Shown one piece after another: positions 25,193 to 34,007 of a stretch of DNA of 64,000 nt. This DNA comes from Halogeometricum sp. S1BR25-6 (GTDB lineage: Archaea; Halobacteriota; Halobacteria; Halobacteriales; Haloferacaceae). The stretch covers positions 1,426,001 through 1,490,000 of the forward strand of contig NZ_JAMQOP010000001.1 of assembly GCF_031624495.1 (NCBI RefSeq). Direction: 5' to 3'. The notes below the pieces were generated by a model. That model was not told the origin of the DNA. It saw only the letters and a program-made list of their open reading frames with translations, and did no database searches. A program made the translations under genes and the position numbers. Position 1 is the stretch's first letter. Every line of letters begins with the position of its first letter.

Positions 25193-25987
25193 ATGGATCA
25201 GGGAGGTGGAGCCGGCGGCGTCCCCGGCGAGGCGCCGGAACTCGCCGCTGCGCTCGACGAGCTGAAACGGCGCGGAAGCGCGCTCCTGGTCGTCGGTTCG
25301 GTACCGGCGGACGTCTACCGGCGGGTGTCCGTGCGGATGCTCGGCGACGGGGACGCGGCGCCCAGACGTCGGCTCCTCGTGACGAACGCCACCGACGACG
25401 AACGGGACTCGCGGCTGGAGGCCGTCGAGCGCCGAACGCCCGAGTGGACTCGAATCGTTCAGTTCGCCGCCGCGTCGAGGGGGTCCGCGGCCGCCTCGGC
25501 CGGACCGACGTCGACCGTCTCGCCGATGGAACCGGGAGTGGCGTCGGACTCCGATGCCGACGCCGACTCCGACTCCGGTTCGGACGCCGACGCCGACACC
25601 GGCGGCGACCCCATCGCACACCGCGTCGACGGGGGCGTGGTCGAGTTGGGTGCCGAGGTGACCAAGACGGTCGAGCAGTTCGACGCCATCGCCGGCGGAC
25701 TGGCGCCCGCGGAACTCAGGGTCGCGTTCGACTGCCTGCCGACCCTCGTCGCCGAGTACGACCTCGAAACCGGCTTCCGGTTCGCGCACATCTTCGCGAA
25801 CCACGTCCGCATCGTCGACGGCATGGCGCACTTTTGGCTCCCGCGCGAGCGAGACGACGAGGCCGTCCGCGTGCTCGAACCGCTGTTCGACGCGACGGTC
25901 GAACTCTGCCTCGACGGAACCCAGTTGCGCCAGCGCTGGCACTTCCGCGACAGCAACCTCTCGTCGGATTGGCTCGTGCTGGAATGA
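25193..25987 (+). CDS. DUF7504-family protein (degenerate KaiC/RadA-like)
   Basis: 264 residues. Residues about 15-90 resemble the first strands of a RecA/KaiC-like fold (RRGSALLVVGSVPADVYRRV, RRLLVTNATDDERDSRL) but without a Walker A motif. An Asp-Ser-Ala low-complexity linker (about 110-140) follows. The C-terminal part (about 150-264: FDAIAGGLAPAELRVAFDCL, FRFAHIFANHVRIVDGMAHF, RQRWHFRDSN) is the conserved portion of these haloarchaeal proteins. Function unknown; the fold suggests a former ATPase kept for protein contacts. ATG 25193 follows the TATA box by 28 bases. The CHAT-domain gene begins 56 bases downstream, and a DUF7503 peptide gene closes the cassette. Confidence 0.7.
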   Translation: MDQGGGAGGVPGEAPELAAALDELKRRGSALLVVGSVPADVYRRVSVRMLGDGDAAPRRRLLVTNATDDERDSRLEAVERRTPEWTRIVQFAAASRGSAAASAGPTSTVSPMEPGVASDSDADADSDSGSDADADTGGDPIAHRVDGGVVELGAEVTKTVEQFDAIAGGLAPAELRVAFDCLPTLVAEYDLETGFRFAHIFANHVRIVDGMAHFWLPRERDDEAVRVLEPLFDATVELCLDGTQLRQRWHFRDSNLSSDWLVLE

Positions 25988-26042
25988 CCGCACCGCTCGA
26001 TACGCCGAGTGTGACCGACCAACACGCTTTTACTCGCAAACG

Positions 26043-28217
26043 ATGACAGAGAAGATGATGGAACGGTTCGAGAATCCGGAGAGTTGGTCGCTCGCGACTC
26101 CCGAGACGCACCTCGAACTCTCGCTCGAACCGGTTCCCGGCGGCGACGGGATACTCGTCACCGACCCGATAGAGCGTCACCAGTTCGCACTGTCGACGCC
26201 CTCGGTGCTCGACCTCGAACCGGCCGACCCGGACGCGTTCTGGTTTCCGGCCGACGCCGCCGTTCGCTTCCGCACCGACAGGCTCGACCTCCAGTCGGTC
26301 GTCTCGGTCTGCGTCCGCGACGACGAGGGACGGATGCTGGGGCAGACGGAACACTACGCCTCGGAGTCGTTTCCGCGCGCGACGTACAGTTTGGAACTGT
26401 TCGCGCCCGTCAAGACGTACGTGCGCGTCACCGCGCCGCTGACGGTCAGTTCCGACGCCGAGCGGACGACGCTGTCGTTCGGCGAGGAAACGGAGGTGCT
26501 CGTCGGCGCGCGCTCGCACCACAAACGCCCCGCGACGACCATCACGACTCCGGACGACCCGCGGTCGATGATGCGGGCGGTGTCGCTGCTCGGGTCGGCG
26601 CTGAAGACCACCTCGCCCGAGCGGTCGTACCCCACGCTCCGAGGGCATCCGCCGCTCATCGAACGCGGCGAGACGTTCCGCGCGCCGCCGAGCATGACCG
26701 CGCCCGAGACGGGAGTCACGCTGGAACTCCCGGCGACGCACCGCCACGTGTACGTGGCCGCGCCGCTGGCGTACTACCTCGGCGCCACCGTCGTCGAGGG
26801 GGAGACGCCGCGGCTCCGAACGTCGGAGGGCTTCACCTACGACCTGGACACGGCGGTGGGGTACGAACGCGCCGTCGAGCGCACGCTCAAACAGACATTC
26901 TTCCTCGACTGCCTCGCTCGCACGGAGGGGTACTACCAGGTGGACCTACACGAGCGTCGGGCGGTCGAGGAGCGCCTCGACCTCGACTTCGCCGACCTGT
27001 ACGGCCGGTCGCTGGCCGAACGGGTCGAAGCCTACCTGCAGGTGCCGTACGACGCCGTCGCCGACCACGTCCCGGAGTGGAAGCTCACGACGCACGTGAC
27101 GCCGACGCCGGACAACGTCGAACTCCTGCCGTTCGTGGCGAACGACCTTGCCATCGTCCGGACGCCTCGGGCGAAACCGACCGCGAGTTCCGAGACGCAG
27201 GCGGCGGCCGTCGGGGCTTTCCTGCGGTCCTCGCCGCCCGCCGACGGCGTCGCTTCCGGGGACGACTTCACCCGGAGCGCGAGCGGAGCGACGCCGCTCC
27301 CGGAGCGGACGTACGTTCAACCCGAGGAGACCGATTCGCTGGAACAGGCGTGGGTCGGCGAGGGCACTCCGATCGGTGCGAGCAAGGCCTCGCTGCAGGC
27401 GTATCGCAACCGGCTGTACCGGTCGCCGACGGAGGGCGACATCGGCATCACCGTCGTCTGCAACGACCCCAAGATGGCCGACGAACGGGAGGACGTGGAG
27501 ACGGTGTACGGTTCGCGCGACTCGCTCCCGTTCGACGTGCAGGTGCAGTACGAGTTGACGCGGGCGGAACTCCGGGACGCGCTCGCCGGCGAGACCGACT
27601 TCTTCCACTACATCGGGCACATCGACGACGACGGCTTCCACTGCTCCGACGGGACGCTCGACGCCGCGACGCTTTCGGAGGTTGGTACGGACGCGTTCCT
27701 GCTCAACGCCTGCCGGTCGTACGAGCAAGGGATGCACCTCATCGAGGCGGGCGCCATCGCCGGCATCGTGACGCTCGACGACGTCGTGAACAGCAGCGCC
27801 GTCGAAGTCGGGTCGATGCTCGCGAGGTTGTTGAACGGTGGGTTTCCAGTTCGAACAGCATTAGAGATTCTGAAGAAGACAAACCTCCCCGACAACGACT
27901 ACCTCGTCGTCGGTGATGGTGGACATCCGATAGCTCAAACCGATGGTGCATTTCCGAATTCGGTCGAAATCGAGAAGCAATCCGACGGCTCGTTCGAGCT
28001 CATCTACCACACGTACCCCGCCGCCGAGTTCGGTATGGGTTCACTAGTCCAACCGCTCTTACCTGGAGAACACTCTTACTACTTATCATCGGGTACTGCA
28101 AACGTATTCACGCTCTCGGAACCCGAGCTAAGAGACTTCCTCAATCTGGAGAGGGTTCCGCTCCTCGCCAACGGTTCGTTGTACTGGAGTGACGAGTTCA
28201 GTACTGACGTACTCTAA
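26043..28217 (+). CDS. CHAT (caspase-like) domain protein, 724 aa
   Basis: The last third carries a caspase/CHAT-type protease core. His526 is in FFHYIGHIDDDGFH and Cys557 in DAFLLNACRSYEQGMHLIEA, followed by GAIAGIVTL, the usual strand-His-loop and strand-Cys order. The first ~480 residues have no recognised domain but contain many beta strands (HRHVYVAAPLAYYLGATVVE) and may be the sensor or target-binding part. No membrane segment. ATGs at 26055 and 26058 are alternative starts. GC falls clearly from about 27840 to the stop. The predicted peptidase sits between a DUF7504 gene and a convergent DUF7503 gene whose stop codon abuts its own. Catalytic activity is inferred from the dyad only. Confidence 0.72.
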   Translation: MTEKMMERFENPESWSLATPETHLELSLEPVPGGDGILVTDPIERHQFALSTPSVLDLEPADPDAFWFPADAAVRFRTDRLDLQSVVSVCVRDDEGRMLGQTEHYASESFPRATYSLELFAPVKTYVRVTAPLTVSSDAERTTLSFGEETEVLVGARSHHKRPATTITTPDDPRSMMRAVSLLGSALKTTSPERSYPTLRGHPPLIERGETFRAPPSMTAPETGVTLELPATHRHVYVAAPLAYYLGATVVEGETPRLRTSEGFTYDLDTAVGYERAVERTLKQTFFLDCLARTEGYYQVDLHERRAVEERLDLDFADLYGRSLAERVEAYLQVPYDAVADHVPEWKLTTHVTPTPDNVELLPFVANDLAIVRTPRAKPTASSETQAAAVGAFLRSSPPADGVASGDDFTRSASGATPLPERTYVQPEETDSLEQAWVGEGTPIGASKASLQAYRNRLYRSPTEGDIGITVVCNDPKMADEREDVETVYGSRDSLPFDVQVQYELTRAELRDALAGETDFFHYIGHIDDDGFHCSDGTLDAATLSEVGTDAFLLNACRSYEQGMHLIEAGAIAGIVTLDDVVNSSAVEVGSMLARLLNGGFPVRTALEILKKTNLPDNDYLVVGDGGHPIAQTDGAFPNSVEIEKQSDGSFELIYHTYPAAEFGMGSLVQPLLPGEHSYYLSSGTANVFTLSEPELRDFLNLERVPLLANGSLYWSDEFSTDVL

Positions 28218-28361
28218 TTACGGACCCGAGATACCGACGTTGTTCCCCGCCGCGACGGACCCCGCCTGCGATAGCAGCAGCAGGGCCGTGAACAGGACGC
28301 CCATCATGCGCGGGTGGTCGGTCAGGTACTGTGCGACAGCGTTCGCGTCATCTTCGGACAT
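28218..28361 (-). CDS. DUF7503-family small membrane peptide, 47 aa
   Basis: A 47-residue peptide begins MSEDDANAVAQYLTDHPRMM, followed by one hydrophobic segment (about residues 21-38, GVLFTALLLLSQAGSVAA) and a short tail ending GISGP. One transmembrane helix or signal-like peptide with a cytoplasmic acidic N-terminus is likely. Very similar short peptides are annotated in haloarchaea as DUF7503, commonly beside DUF7504 proteins (from memory). Its TAA directly abuts the TAA of the CHAT gene, so the two are convergent with no spacer. Function unknown; it could be a membrane partner or target of the CHAT protein. Confidence 0.72.
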   Translation of the reverse strand: MSEDDANAVAQYLTDHPRMMGVLFTALLLLSQAGSVAAGNNVGISGP

Positions 28362-28563
28362 GACATATGGTCCGTAGACCCGGCACTAAATGAATATTTT
28401 CGAGAGGTTCTGACACGAAATTAACTCAATTTAAACTCGTATTTTTATGAAGAAACTCGGAGACGTCGCCAGAGAGAATATAATCGTCGCACGACCGTTC
28501 TCACTAGGAGAAGGTCGTTACTCGGAGGAAGAGACTGCGAAGAGAGTGCCGACCGGGAGTTCG

Positions 28564-29166
28564 TCAGTTCTCGCTTTCGAGGTCCTCGAACGCGGAGTTG
28601 TCGCCGAGGTCGCGGTAGACGGCCGCGATGTCGCGTTCCTCGTCGAACTGACGGAGGGTCTCGTCGAGGTCCGCGCGGAGTTCCGAGAGGCGCGCGTCGA
28701 GTTCGCGGTACTCGTCGTTCTCCTCCAAGGTGGCCGCCTCCTTCTCCGATTCGAGGAGGGCCTTCTTCGAGGCGAGCGAGAACAGTTCCTGGACGCCGTC
28801 GTTGTAGGAGTTCCTCAGGAGGAGGTTGTCGACCGTCTCTTCGAGGGCCTCCTTCGAGACGGGTTTGACGAGGTAGTCGTCGAAGCCCATGGCGACGATG
28901 TCGAAATCCGGTTCGACGGCCGTCACCATCGCGACGCGGCACTCGAAACCGCGGTTCCGTATCTCCGCGAGGGCTTCGTCTCCGGAGAGGTCCGGCATGC
29001 GGCGGTCGAGGAGGACGACGTCGACGTCTCCGTCGAGTTGGTCGAGCGCCTCGTGACCGCCGTAGGCGACGCGGACACGACAGTTCTCTCTGAGCCACGT
29101 TGCGTACAGGTCGGCGAGGTCCGGCTCATCTTCGACGATGAGCACGAGCGGCTGGTCAGCACTCAT
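28564..29166 (-). CDS. HalX-domain response regulator
   Basis: 200 residues. The receiver domain (1-120) has acidic Glu12/Asp13, phospho-acceptor Asp54 in DVVLLDRRMP, a Thr in MVTAVEP, and the conserved Lys in YLVKPVSKEAL. After it comes the HalX region (about 125-180), a coiled, Glu-rich helix set found only in haloarchaea (FSLASKKALLESEKEAATLE). No DNA-binding domain is present, so output is by protein contact. No histidine kinase is adjacent. It is separated by about 200 AT-rich bases from the DUF7503 gene on the same strand. Confidence 0.9.
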   Translation of the reverse strand: MSADQPLVLIVEDEPDLADLYATWLRENCRVRVAYGGHEALDQLDGDVDVVLLDRRMPDLSGDEALAEIRNRGFECRVAMVTAVEPDFDIVAMGFDDYLVKPVSKEALEETVDNLLLRNSYNDGVQELFSLASKKALLESEKEAATLEENDEYRELDARLSELRADLDETLRQFDEERDIAAVYRDLGDNSAFEDLESEN

Positions 29167-29360
29167 TTGTATGTCCGTGGTGTTCCCGGAACACGCACGT
29201 CATCGAATGAAACGCGTGGGCATATCAATATACCCCTTATTCTGTCTGACGTGAACAAATTGGTTCCGGTCCACATAGATATCCAGTCAGAAGTTCGCAA
29301 CTACTTAGATTTATATGTTTCGTCCGAATTCGCACGGAGTGAGACGCGGGCGCAATCCGC

Positions 29361-30437
29361 TCACTTCGCCACGTCGGTAATCGTCACGCGCGTCGCCTCT
29401 ACCTCTTCGAGAACGGCGCCCCATCCGCCGACGCTGTAGGACCCTCCGTTGGTCCGAAGAGTGAAACACACCTGTCCGGCCAACTGCGAGAGGGGGGGCG
29501 TCCCGTCCGTCTCCGCCGCGCCCGAGTAGCGGAGTTCGACGACGTCCCCGGAGAGGTCGACGGCCTCGCCGGTCTCGGTGTCGAACCCCGCTACCGAGGC
29601 GCGGACGGTCGCTCCCGCCGAGAAGTAGGGTTCGATGGTGCGGACACACCGCCTGATGTCGGCGAAGACGAACGGCGGGTCGTCGTCGCCCTCGGCGTAG
29701 ATAGTGTCCCACACCTCCCACAGGCAGGTCTGGAAGTACCAGTGGAAGACGTACGTGAGCGTGTAGTCGTCGACCAGCACGCCGTACTGGTTCAGCGAGT
29801 TCGCGTGCGGCGCGAAGCAGGTTCCGGTCCGGTCGACGAGGAGGACGAACGGCGCCGGAAGCGTCCGGTGTCGCGCCTCGGTGACGACGCCCTCGAAGTC
29901 GGCGGCGTCGAACGCCGACAGGTCGGTGTCGGGGTCGGTGTGGAGCGACACTTTCACGATGGCGTCGTTGCGGTACGCCTCCCGGAGCGCGGGCCGGAGG
30001 TTCTCGTACTGTTCGGGCGTCGCCGACAGTTGCACCTCGCTCTCCGCCTCGCGGATGAACGACGCGGCGCGCTGGAGCACCGTGTCGAACCGCTTGACGA
30101 TGCTCAGCATGTGCGGGTCGACTTCGGGCGCCTCCCAGCGGTCCTCTATCTCGTCGGCCGCCGTCTCCAGCATCGTGGCGCGGCCGCGGAGGTCCTCCAG
30201 AACGGTCTCGGGGTCGCACGCCCGCGCGTGGAGGCTGTCCTGCTCGTACGTCTCGATGTACCCCTTCGCCTCCAGGTCCCTGAGCACGTCGTAGATGCGC
30301 GCGGTGGGAACCGCGCAGGCGTCGGCCAGTTCGGTGGCGCTGGCGGTACCCAACTGCAGGAGAGTGTTGTACGCCTCCGCTTGGTACTGCGAGAGCCCAG
30401 CGTCTTCGAGGGCGTCACGCAACTCCGTGGAGTTCAT
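29361..30437 (-). CDS. trmB: TrmB-family transcriptional regulator
   Basis: 358 residues. The N-terminal winged helix (about 5-75: ELRDALEDAGLSQYQAEAYN, TASATELADACAVPTARIYDVLRDLEAKGYIET) is the TrmB-type sugar-responsive HTH. A coiled segment and a large effector domain follow (SEVQLSATPEQYENLRPALR; FAPHANSLNQYGVLVDDYTL), with a C-terminal beta domain. Length and order match the global haloarchaeal TrmB that controls gluconeogenesis and glycolysis in Halobacterium (established there). The ATG has a TATA-like TTAAT 25-29 bases upstream. Orthology rather than paralogy is inferred. Confidence 0.85.
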   Translation of the reverse strand: MNSTELRDALEDAGLSQYQAEAYNTLLQLGTASATELADACAVPTARIYDVLRDLEAKGYIETYEQDSLHARACDPETVLEDLRGRATMLETAADEIEDRWEAPEVDPHMLSIVKRFDTVLQRAASFIREAESEVQLSATPEQYENLRPALREAYRNDAIVKVSLHTDPDTDLSAFDAADFEGVVTEARHRTLPAPFVLLVDRTGTCFAPHANSLNQYGVLVDDYTLTYVFHWYFQTCLWEVWDTIYAEGDDDPPFVFADIRRCVRTIEPYFSAGATVRASVAGFDTETGEAVDLSGDVVELRYSGAAETDGTPPLSQLAGQVCFTLRTNGGSYSVGGWGAVLEEVEATRVTITDVAK

Positions 30438-30639
30438 GCACTCCGTCGTGATTGAACCGCATTAATCATCATTGTTTCGGGTAGCCACTACAGGAGTTGT
30501 AACACAGTCAGCGTGAACGGACGGAGGGGTGAACCACGCTGTCACGCCCCCGAGCGGCCCGTTTCGGGACAGAGACACCACCGGTGTGGTCGGCAAGCCG
30601 AAGAAGGCGGAGAAGGGCAGCCGGTTCTGGTACGAGAGT

Positions 30640-32139
30640 TTACTCGTTCTGCGGGCTGTAGTTGGGCGCCTCGTCGGTGATCATCACGTCGTGGGGGTGA
30701 CCCTCAGTCTGTCCGGCGCTGGAGACGCGGATGAACTCGGCGCGTTCTTTGAACCCGGGGAGCGTCTCGGCGCCGACGTAGCCCATGCCCGAGCGCATGC
30801 CGCCGACGAGTTGGTGGAGTTCGGAGGCGAGCGTCCCCTTGTACGGCGTCGCCGCCTCGACGCCCTCGGGGACGAACTCCTCGTCCTCGTCGGCGTCCTT
30901 GAGGTACCGCTCGCCGCCGCCGGACTTCATCGCGCCGACGGAGCCCATGCCGCGGTACTGCTTGTACTTCTTGCCGTTCATCGTGATGACGCGGCCGGGC
31001 GCCTCCTCGGTGCCCGCGAAGTACGACCCGAGCATGACGGCGTCGGCGCCGGCGGCGATGGCCTTGATGGCGTCGCCGGAGTAGCGGATGCCCCCGTCGG
31101 CGATGACCGGCACGCCCTCGGGGGCGGCCACGTCGGCGACTTCGGCGACGGCGGTTATCTGCGGCATCCCGGCGCCGGAGACGACGCGGGTGGTGCAGAT
31201 GGAACCGGGGCCGATGCCGACCTTCAGACCGTCGGCGAAGTCGACGGCCGCCTCGGCGGCCTCGCGGGTACCGACGTTGCCGACGACGACGTCCGCCTCG
31301 ACGGACTGTTTTATCTCGCGGGCGCTGTCGAGCACGTTGAGGTTGTGTGCGTGCGCGCAGTCGATGAACAGGATGTCGGCGCCGGCTTCGTCGGCCGCCG
31401 CCGCGCGGTCGGACTCGAACGGGCCGACGGCGACGCCGCAGACGAGGCGGCCGTCGTCGTCGCGCGCGGCGTTCTCGTGCTCCCGTCGTTGGAGGATGCC
31501 CTGCATCGTCACCAGACCGACGAGGCGCCCCTCGTCGTCGACGACGGGGACGCGCTCTATCTTGTGGTCGTACATGAGTTCGAGGGCGTCGCGGGCGTTC
31601 AGGTCGCGGCCGGCCGTGATGACCTCGTCCGTCATCGCCTCGCGGACGGCGTCGGACTCGCCGACTTCGAGGTACGGGCGGATGTCGGTGCCGGAAATGA
31701 TGCCGAGCACCTCATCGTCCTCGTCGACGACGGGGGCGCCGGAGACGCCCTGGCGCTCCATCATCTCGTCCACCTCGCTGATGGTCTGGGACGGACGAGC
31801 GGTCACGACGTTCTCGCGGCGGATGACGAGTTCGTCGGCGCGCTTCACGCGCTCTATCTGCGTCACCATCGTCTCCGTGTTCATGTTCTGGTGGAGAACG
31901 CCGAGACCACCCTCGCGAGCCATTCCGATAGCCATGCCGCTCTCGGTGACGGTGTCCATGGCCGCCGAGAGCACGGGGAGGTTCAGTTCGACGTTCTTCG
32001 AGACGACCGTCGACACGTCCGCCTCGTCGGGTTCAACCCGACTCTCCATCGGACGGAGCAGTACGTCGTCGAACGTCAGTGCCTCTGGTACGCGCAGTTT
32101 CTCGGAGAAGGACTCTCGGTCCGGAACGTCGTTCGCCAT
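30640..32139 (-). CDS. guaB: IMP dehydrogenase
   Basis: 499 residues. Converts IMP to XMP with NAD+, the committed step of GTP synthesis. The N-terminal TIM-barrel part has [13 protein letters not shown]. Two CBS domains (about 95-205) follow, with [12 protein letters not shown] and [12 protein letters not shown]. The catalytic loop [20 protein letters not shown] holds the active-site Cys, and the flap carries [16 protein letters not shown] 32139 gives the conserved MANDVPDR; an in-frame codon at 32184 would add an AT-rich, unconserved leader. Transcribed alone between TrmB and a divergent gene set. Confidence 0.95.
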   Translation of the reverse strand: MANDVPDRESFSEKLRVPEALTFDDVLLRPMESRVEPDEADVSTVVSKNVELNLPVLSAAMDTVTESGMAIGMAREGGLGVLHQNMNTETMVTQIERVKRADELVIRRENVVTARPSQTISEVDEMMERQGVSGAPVVDEDDEVLGIISGTDIRPYLEVGESDAVREAMTDEVITAGRDLNARDALELMYDHKIERVPVVDDEGRLVGLVTMQGILQRREHENAARDDDGRLVCGVAVGPFESDRAAAADEAGADILFIDCAHAHNLNVLDSAREIKQSVEADVVVGNVGTREAAEAAVDFADGLKVGIGPGSICTTRVVSGAGMPQITAVAEVADVAAPEGVPVIADGGIRYSGDAIKAIAAGADAVMLGSYFAGTEEAPGRVITMNGKKYKQYRGMGSVGAMKSGGGERYLKDADEDEEFVPEGVEAATPYKGTLASELHQLVGGMRSGMGYVGAETLPGFKERAEFIRVSSAGQTEGHPHDVMITDEAPNYSPQNE

Positions 32140-32467
32140 GTAAATCGTCCAGACTCCTGCGACAAAAGGGTTGCGAGACAGCACAGGTGTGCAGTGTATT
32201 GCCAGTCATGCGGTTCAGATATACACGTTCGAGGATATCTGTCGGCGACAACGAGACGCGAAGCGCGCTCGCGGACTCCGAAATCCGGAGAGGAGACGAC
32301 GTTCGCAAGAATCACCCGAACCGCCACGGCACACCGACGGATAGTCGGACAGAGAAACAAAAACCGACTATTCGTAGGCTAGTTTATATGGGGAGGTGAG
32401 AGGTACTGGTTCCCGTGCCGTGCGGTCTCACACAAATTTTAATAGTTCAGTACGATTGTTGGTAGAT
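32140..32467. other. Divergent promoter region between guaB and the DUF5794 genes
   Basis: Medium-GC DNA with several AT-rich islands, including TTTATATG near 32385 and TTTTAATA at 32437-32444, both on the plus strand. The latter has the right spacing for the small reading frame starting at 32468. No RNA gene or protein family is recognised. Confidence 0.5.
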
Positions 32468-32680
32468 ATGGACTTCGAGTGTCCCGCTGCACCGCGTATC
32501 GCCGGTCGGACGAGCTTCGACTCCGGCATCCTCTTCAATTTCGCGGCGATGTGGCGGACATTTACATTCGGGAAATCGGCCGTCCCGAACCTCACGGCGC
32601 TCGGAGGACTCGCGGCCACCGACGGCGGGTCGGCTGGCTTGCGTTCGTATCGCCGCTTGGCCGATGGTGACGGCCGCTAG
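32468..32680 (+). CDS. Possible small protein, 70 aa, ahead of DUF5794
   Basis: A 70-codon frame starts MDFECPAAPRIAGRTSFDS and ends 6 bases before the DUF5794 start. The supporting signs are a TATA-like TTTTAATA centred 28 bases before the ATG, third positions dominated by G and C over much of its length, and the tight spacing to the next gene. No domain is recognised and the N-terminus has one cysteine only. It may simply be the 5' leader of the DUF5794 transcript. Confidence 0.35.
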   Translation: MDFECPAAPRIAGRTSFDSGILFNFAAMWRTFTFGKSAVPNLTALGGLAATDGGSAGLRSYRRLADGDGR

Positions 32681-32686
32681 CGCCGA

Positions 32687-33631
32687 ATGAGCGTCTCACA
32701 GCACCCCGTCGCGCTCCGCCTGGAGCAACAGGTCGGCGGCGCGACGCGTCTGCTCGCGACGGTCATGGCGCTACCGCTCGTCGACGGCATCTTCCCGGCG
32801 CTCGTCATCGCGGGCGCGATGAGCACTCCCGTCGGCATCCTCCAGACCGGGCTGCTCATCTTCGGCGGGTCGGCCACCGTCGCGGTCATCCTCGCGGAGA
32901 TGGAGGGGACCCGCCGCGAGCAGGTCACCTCGATACTCCTCATCGCCGCCGTCCTGCTCCCCGTCGCGGGGTTGGAGGCGGTGTTCGCGAGGACGCTGCA
33001 GACGGTGTTGAACTTCGACGTGTTCCACCGGTTCGCCGGATTGGTCATCCTCGCCGTCGCGGCGAAGACGGCCTCCTCGGAGGTCGGCGAGAAGCTTCCG
33101 TCCCCGAGCGTCATCATCGGCCTCGGGTTGGTCGCGAGCTTCGACCCCTCGAACCCGGAGCTGATACTGAACCTCGACGGGGAGATGCTGACGACCGTCA
33201 CGCACGCCGTCGCGGCGGCCGGAACGGGCGTCGCCTTCGCGCTCTCCGTCGCGCTGCTCGCCCCGCGTCTGCGCGGCGCGGTCGACATCGACCGCTTCCG
33301 CTTCGGAAGCTCCGTGGCCCTCGGAATGCTGGCGCTGGACGTGCTCGGCGTGCTCCCGTCGCAGCGCCCCATCGCGCTGGGCGTCCTCGCCGTGACCGCG
33401 TTGTTCGCCTACGACCGTTCGGCCGGCGACGACTCGGCGGCCGAGGCGGACGCCGACGACGGCCCGTCGCCCGCGGAGGACGTGCCCGCCGCTCCCGCCA
33501 CCGCCGCCACCGTCGCGGACGGCGGGGGCCACGACCGTCCGGAACCGACCCGCGACGATTCGGACGACGCAGCCTCGGACGCCGGCTACGGCTATCCCAG
33601 CGACAGCGATTCGCGCGCGCCGTGGCTCTGA
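32687..33631 (+). CDS. DUF5794-family membrane protein
   Basis: 314 residues with about seven membrane helices between residues 20 and 245 (MALPLVDGIFPALVIAGAM, VGILQTGLLIFGGSATVAVI, RPIALGVLAVTALFAY), then a disordered acidic C-terminal tail of ~65 residues rich in Asp, Ala and Pro. The DUF5794 family is haloarchaeal and uncharacterised. The DUF5795 gene follows after about 95 bases, a pairing I take as usual for these families. No transport motif is visible, so any substrate is unknown. Confidence 0.8.
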   Translation: MSVSQHPVALRLEQQVGGATRLLATVMALPLVDGIFPALVIAGAMSTPVGILQTGLLIFGGSATVAVILAEMEGTRREQVTSILLIAAVLLPVAGLEAVFARTLQTVLNFDVFHRFAGLVILAVAAKTASSEVGEKLPSPSVIIGLGLVASFDPSNPELILNLDGEMLTTVTHAVAAAGTGVAFALSVALLAPRLRGAVDIDRFRFGSSVALGMLALDVLGVLPSQRPIALGVLAVTALFAYDRSAGDDSAAEADADDGPSPAEDVPAAPATAATVADGGGHDRPEPTRDDSDDAASDAGYGYPSDSDSRAPWL

Positions 33632-33725
33632 GCTGACTCCGCTTCGTTCTCGTTCTTCTCCCCCGTCCGTACCCGTAGCCTCCCGAACGCGGAGGACTTA
33701 CCACCGTCCCGTTCGTCCGCCCCGT

Positions 33726-33950
33726 ATGAGCAATCGCGTCGTCGAAGGACGGATGGTGACGCCGGAGCGACTCGCGGAACTGGTCGAAGGCGAGAAACCC
33801 CTCGAAGCGGAGCCCATCGAGGACGCCGACCGGGAGTGCCCCGACTGCGGCGGCAACGTCATCTCGGTGGGGTACATGCCGAGCGTGACGGAGTTCGTGA
33901 CGGCCTACAAGTGTCAGGACTGCGAGTGGGCCGAGACCGACCGCGATTGA
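33726..33950 (+). CDS. DUF5795-family small zinc-ribbon protein
   Basis: 74 residues: an N-terminal helix (VEGRMVTPERLAELVEGEKP) and a zinc ribbon made of CPDC near residue 37 and CQDC near 65. Probably a cytoplasmic nucleic-acid- or protein-binding adaptor; function unknown. It starts with MSNRVVEGR at 33726. The tRNA-Trp gene begins 57 bases after the stop. Confidence 0.82.
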   Translation: MSNRVVEGRMVTPERLAELVEGEKPLEAEPIEDADRECPDCGGNVISVGYMPSVTEFVTAYKCQDCEWAETDRD

Positions 33951-34007
33951 CGGGCGTCAATCGAAATTCCTTTACGTAGAATCGCCATACGAGGAGACGC
34001 AGACAGC

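Noticed and set aside
30438-30540. TrmB auto-regulation site (TACT-N7/8-GAGTA type) upstream of trmB
   Set aside because: Only loose matches such as TACAGGAGTTGTA are present; the known consensus is not satisfied.
30529-32382. Plus-strand frame of about 600 codons
   Set aside because: Antisense to guaB, whose catalytic loop and CBS domains are unmistakable.
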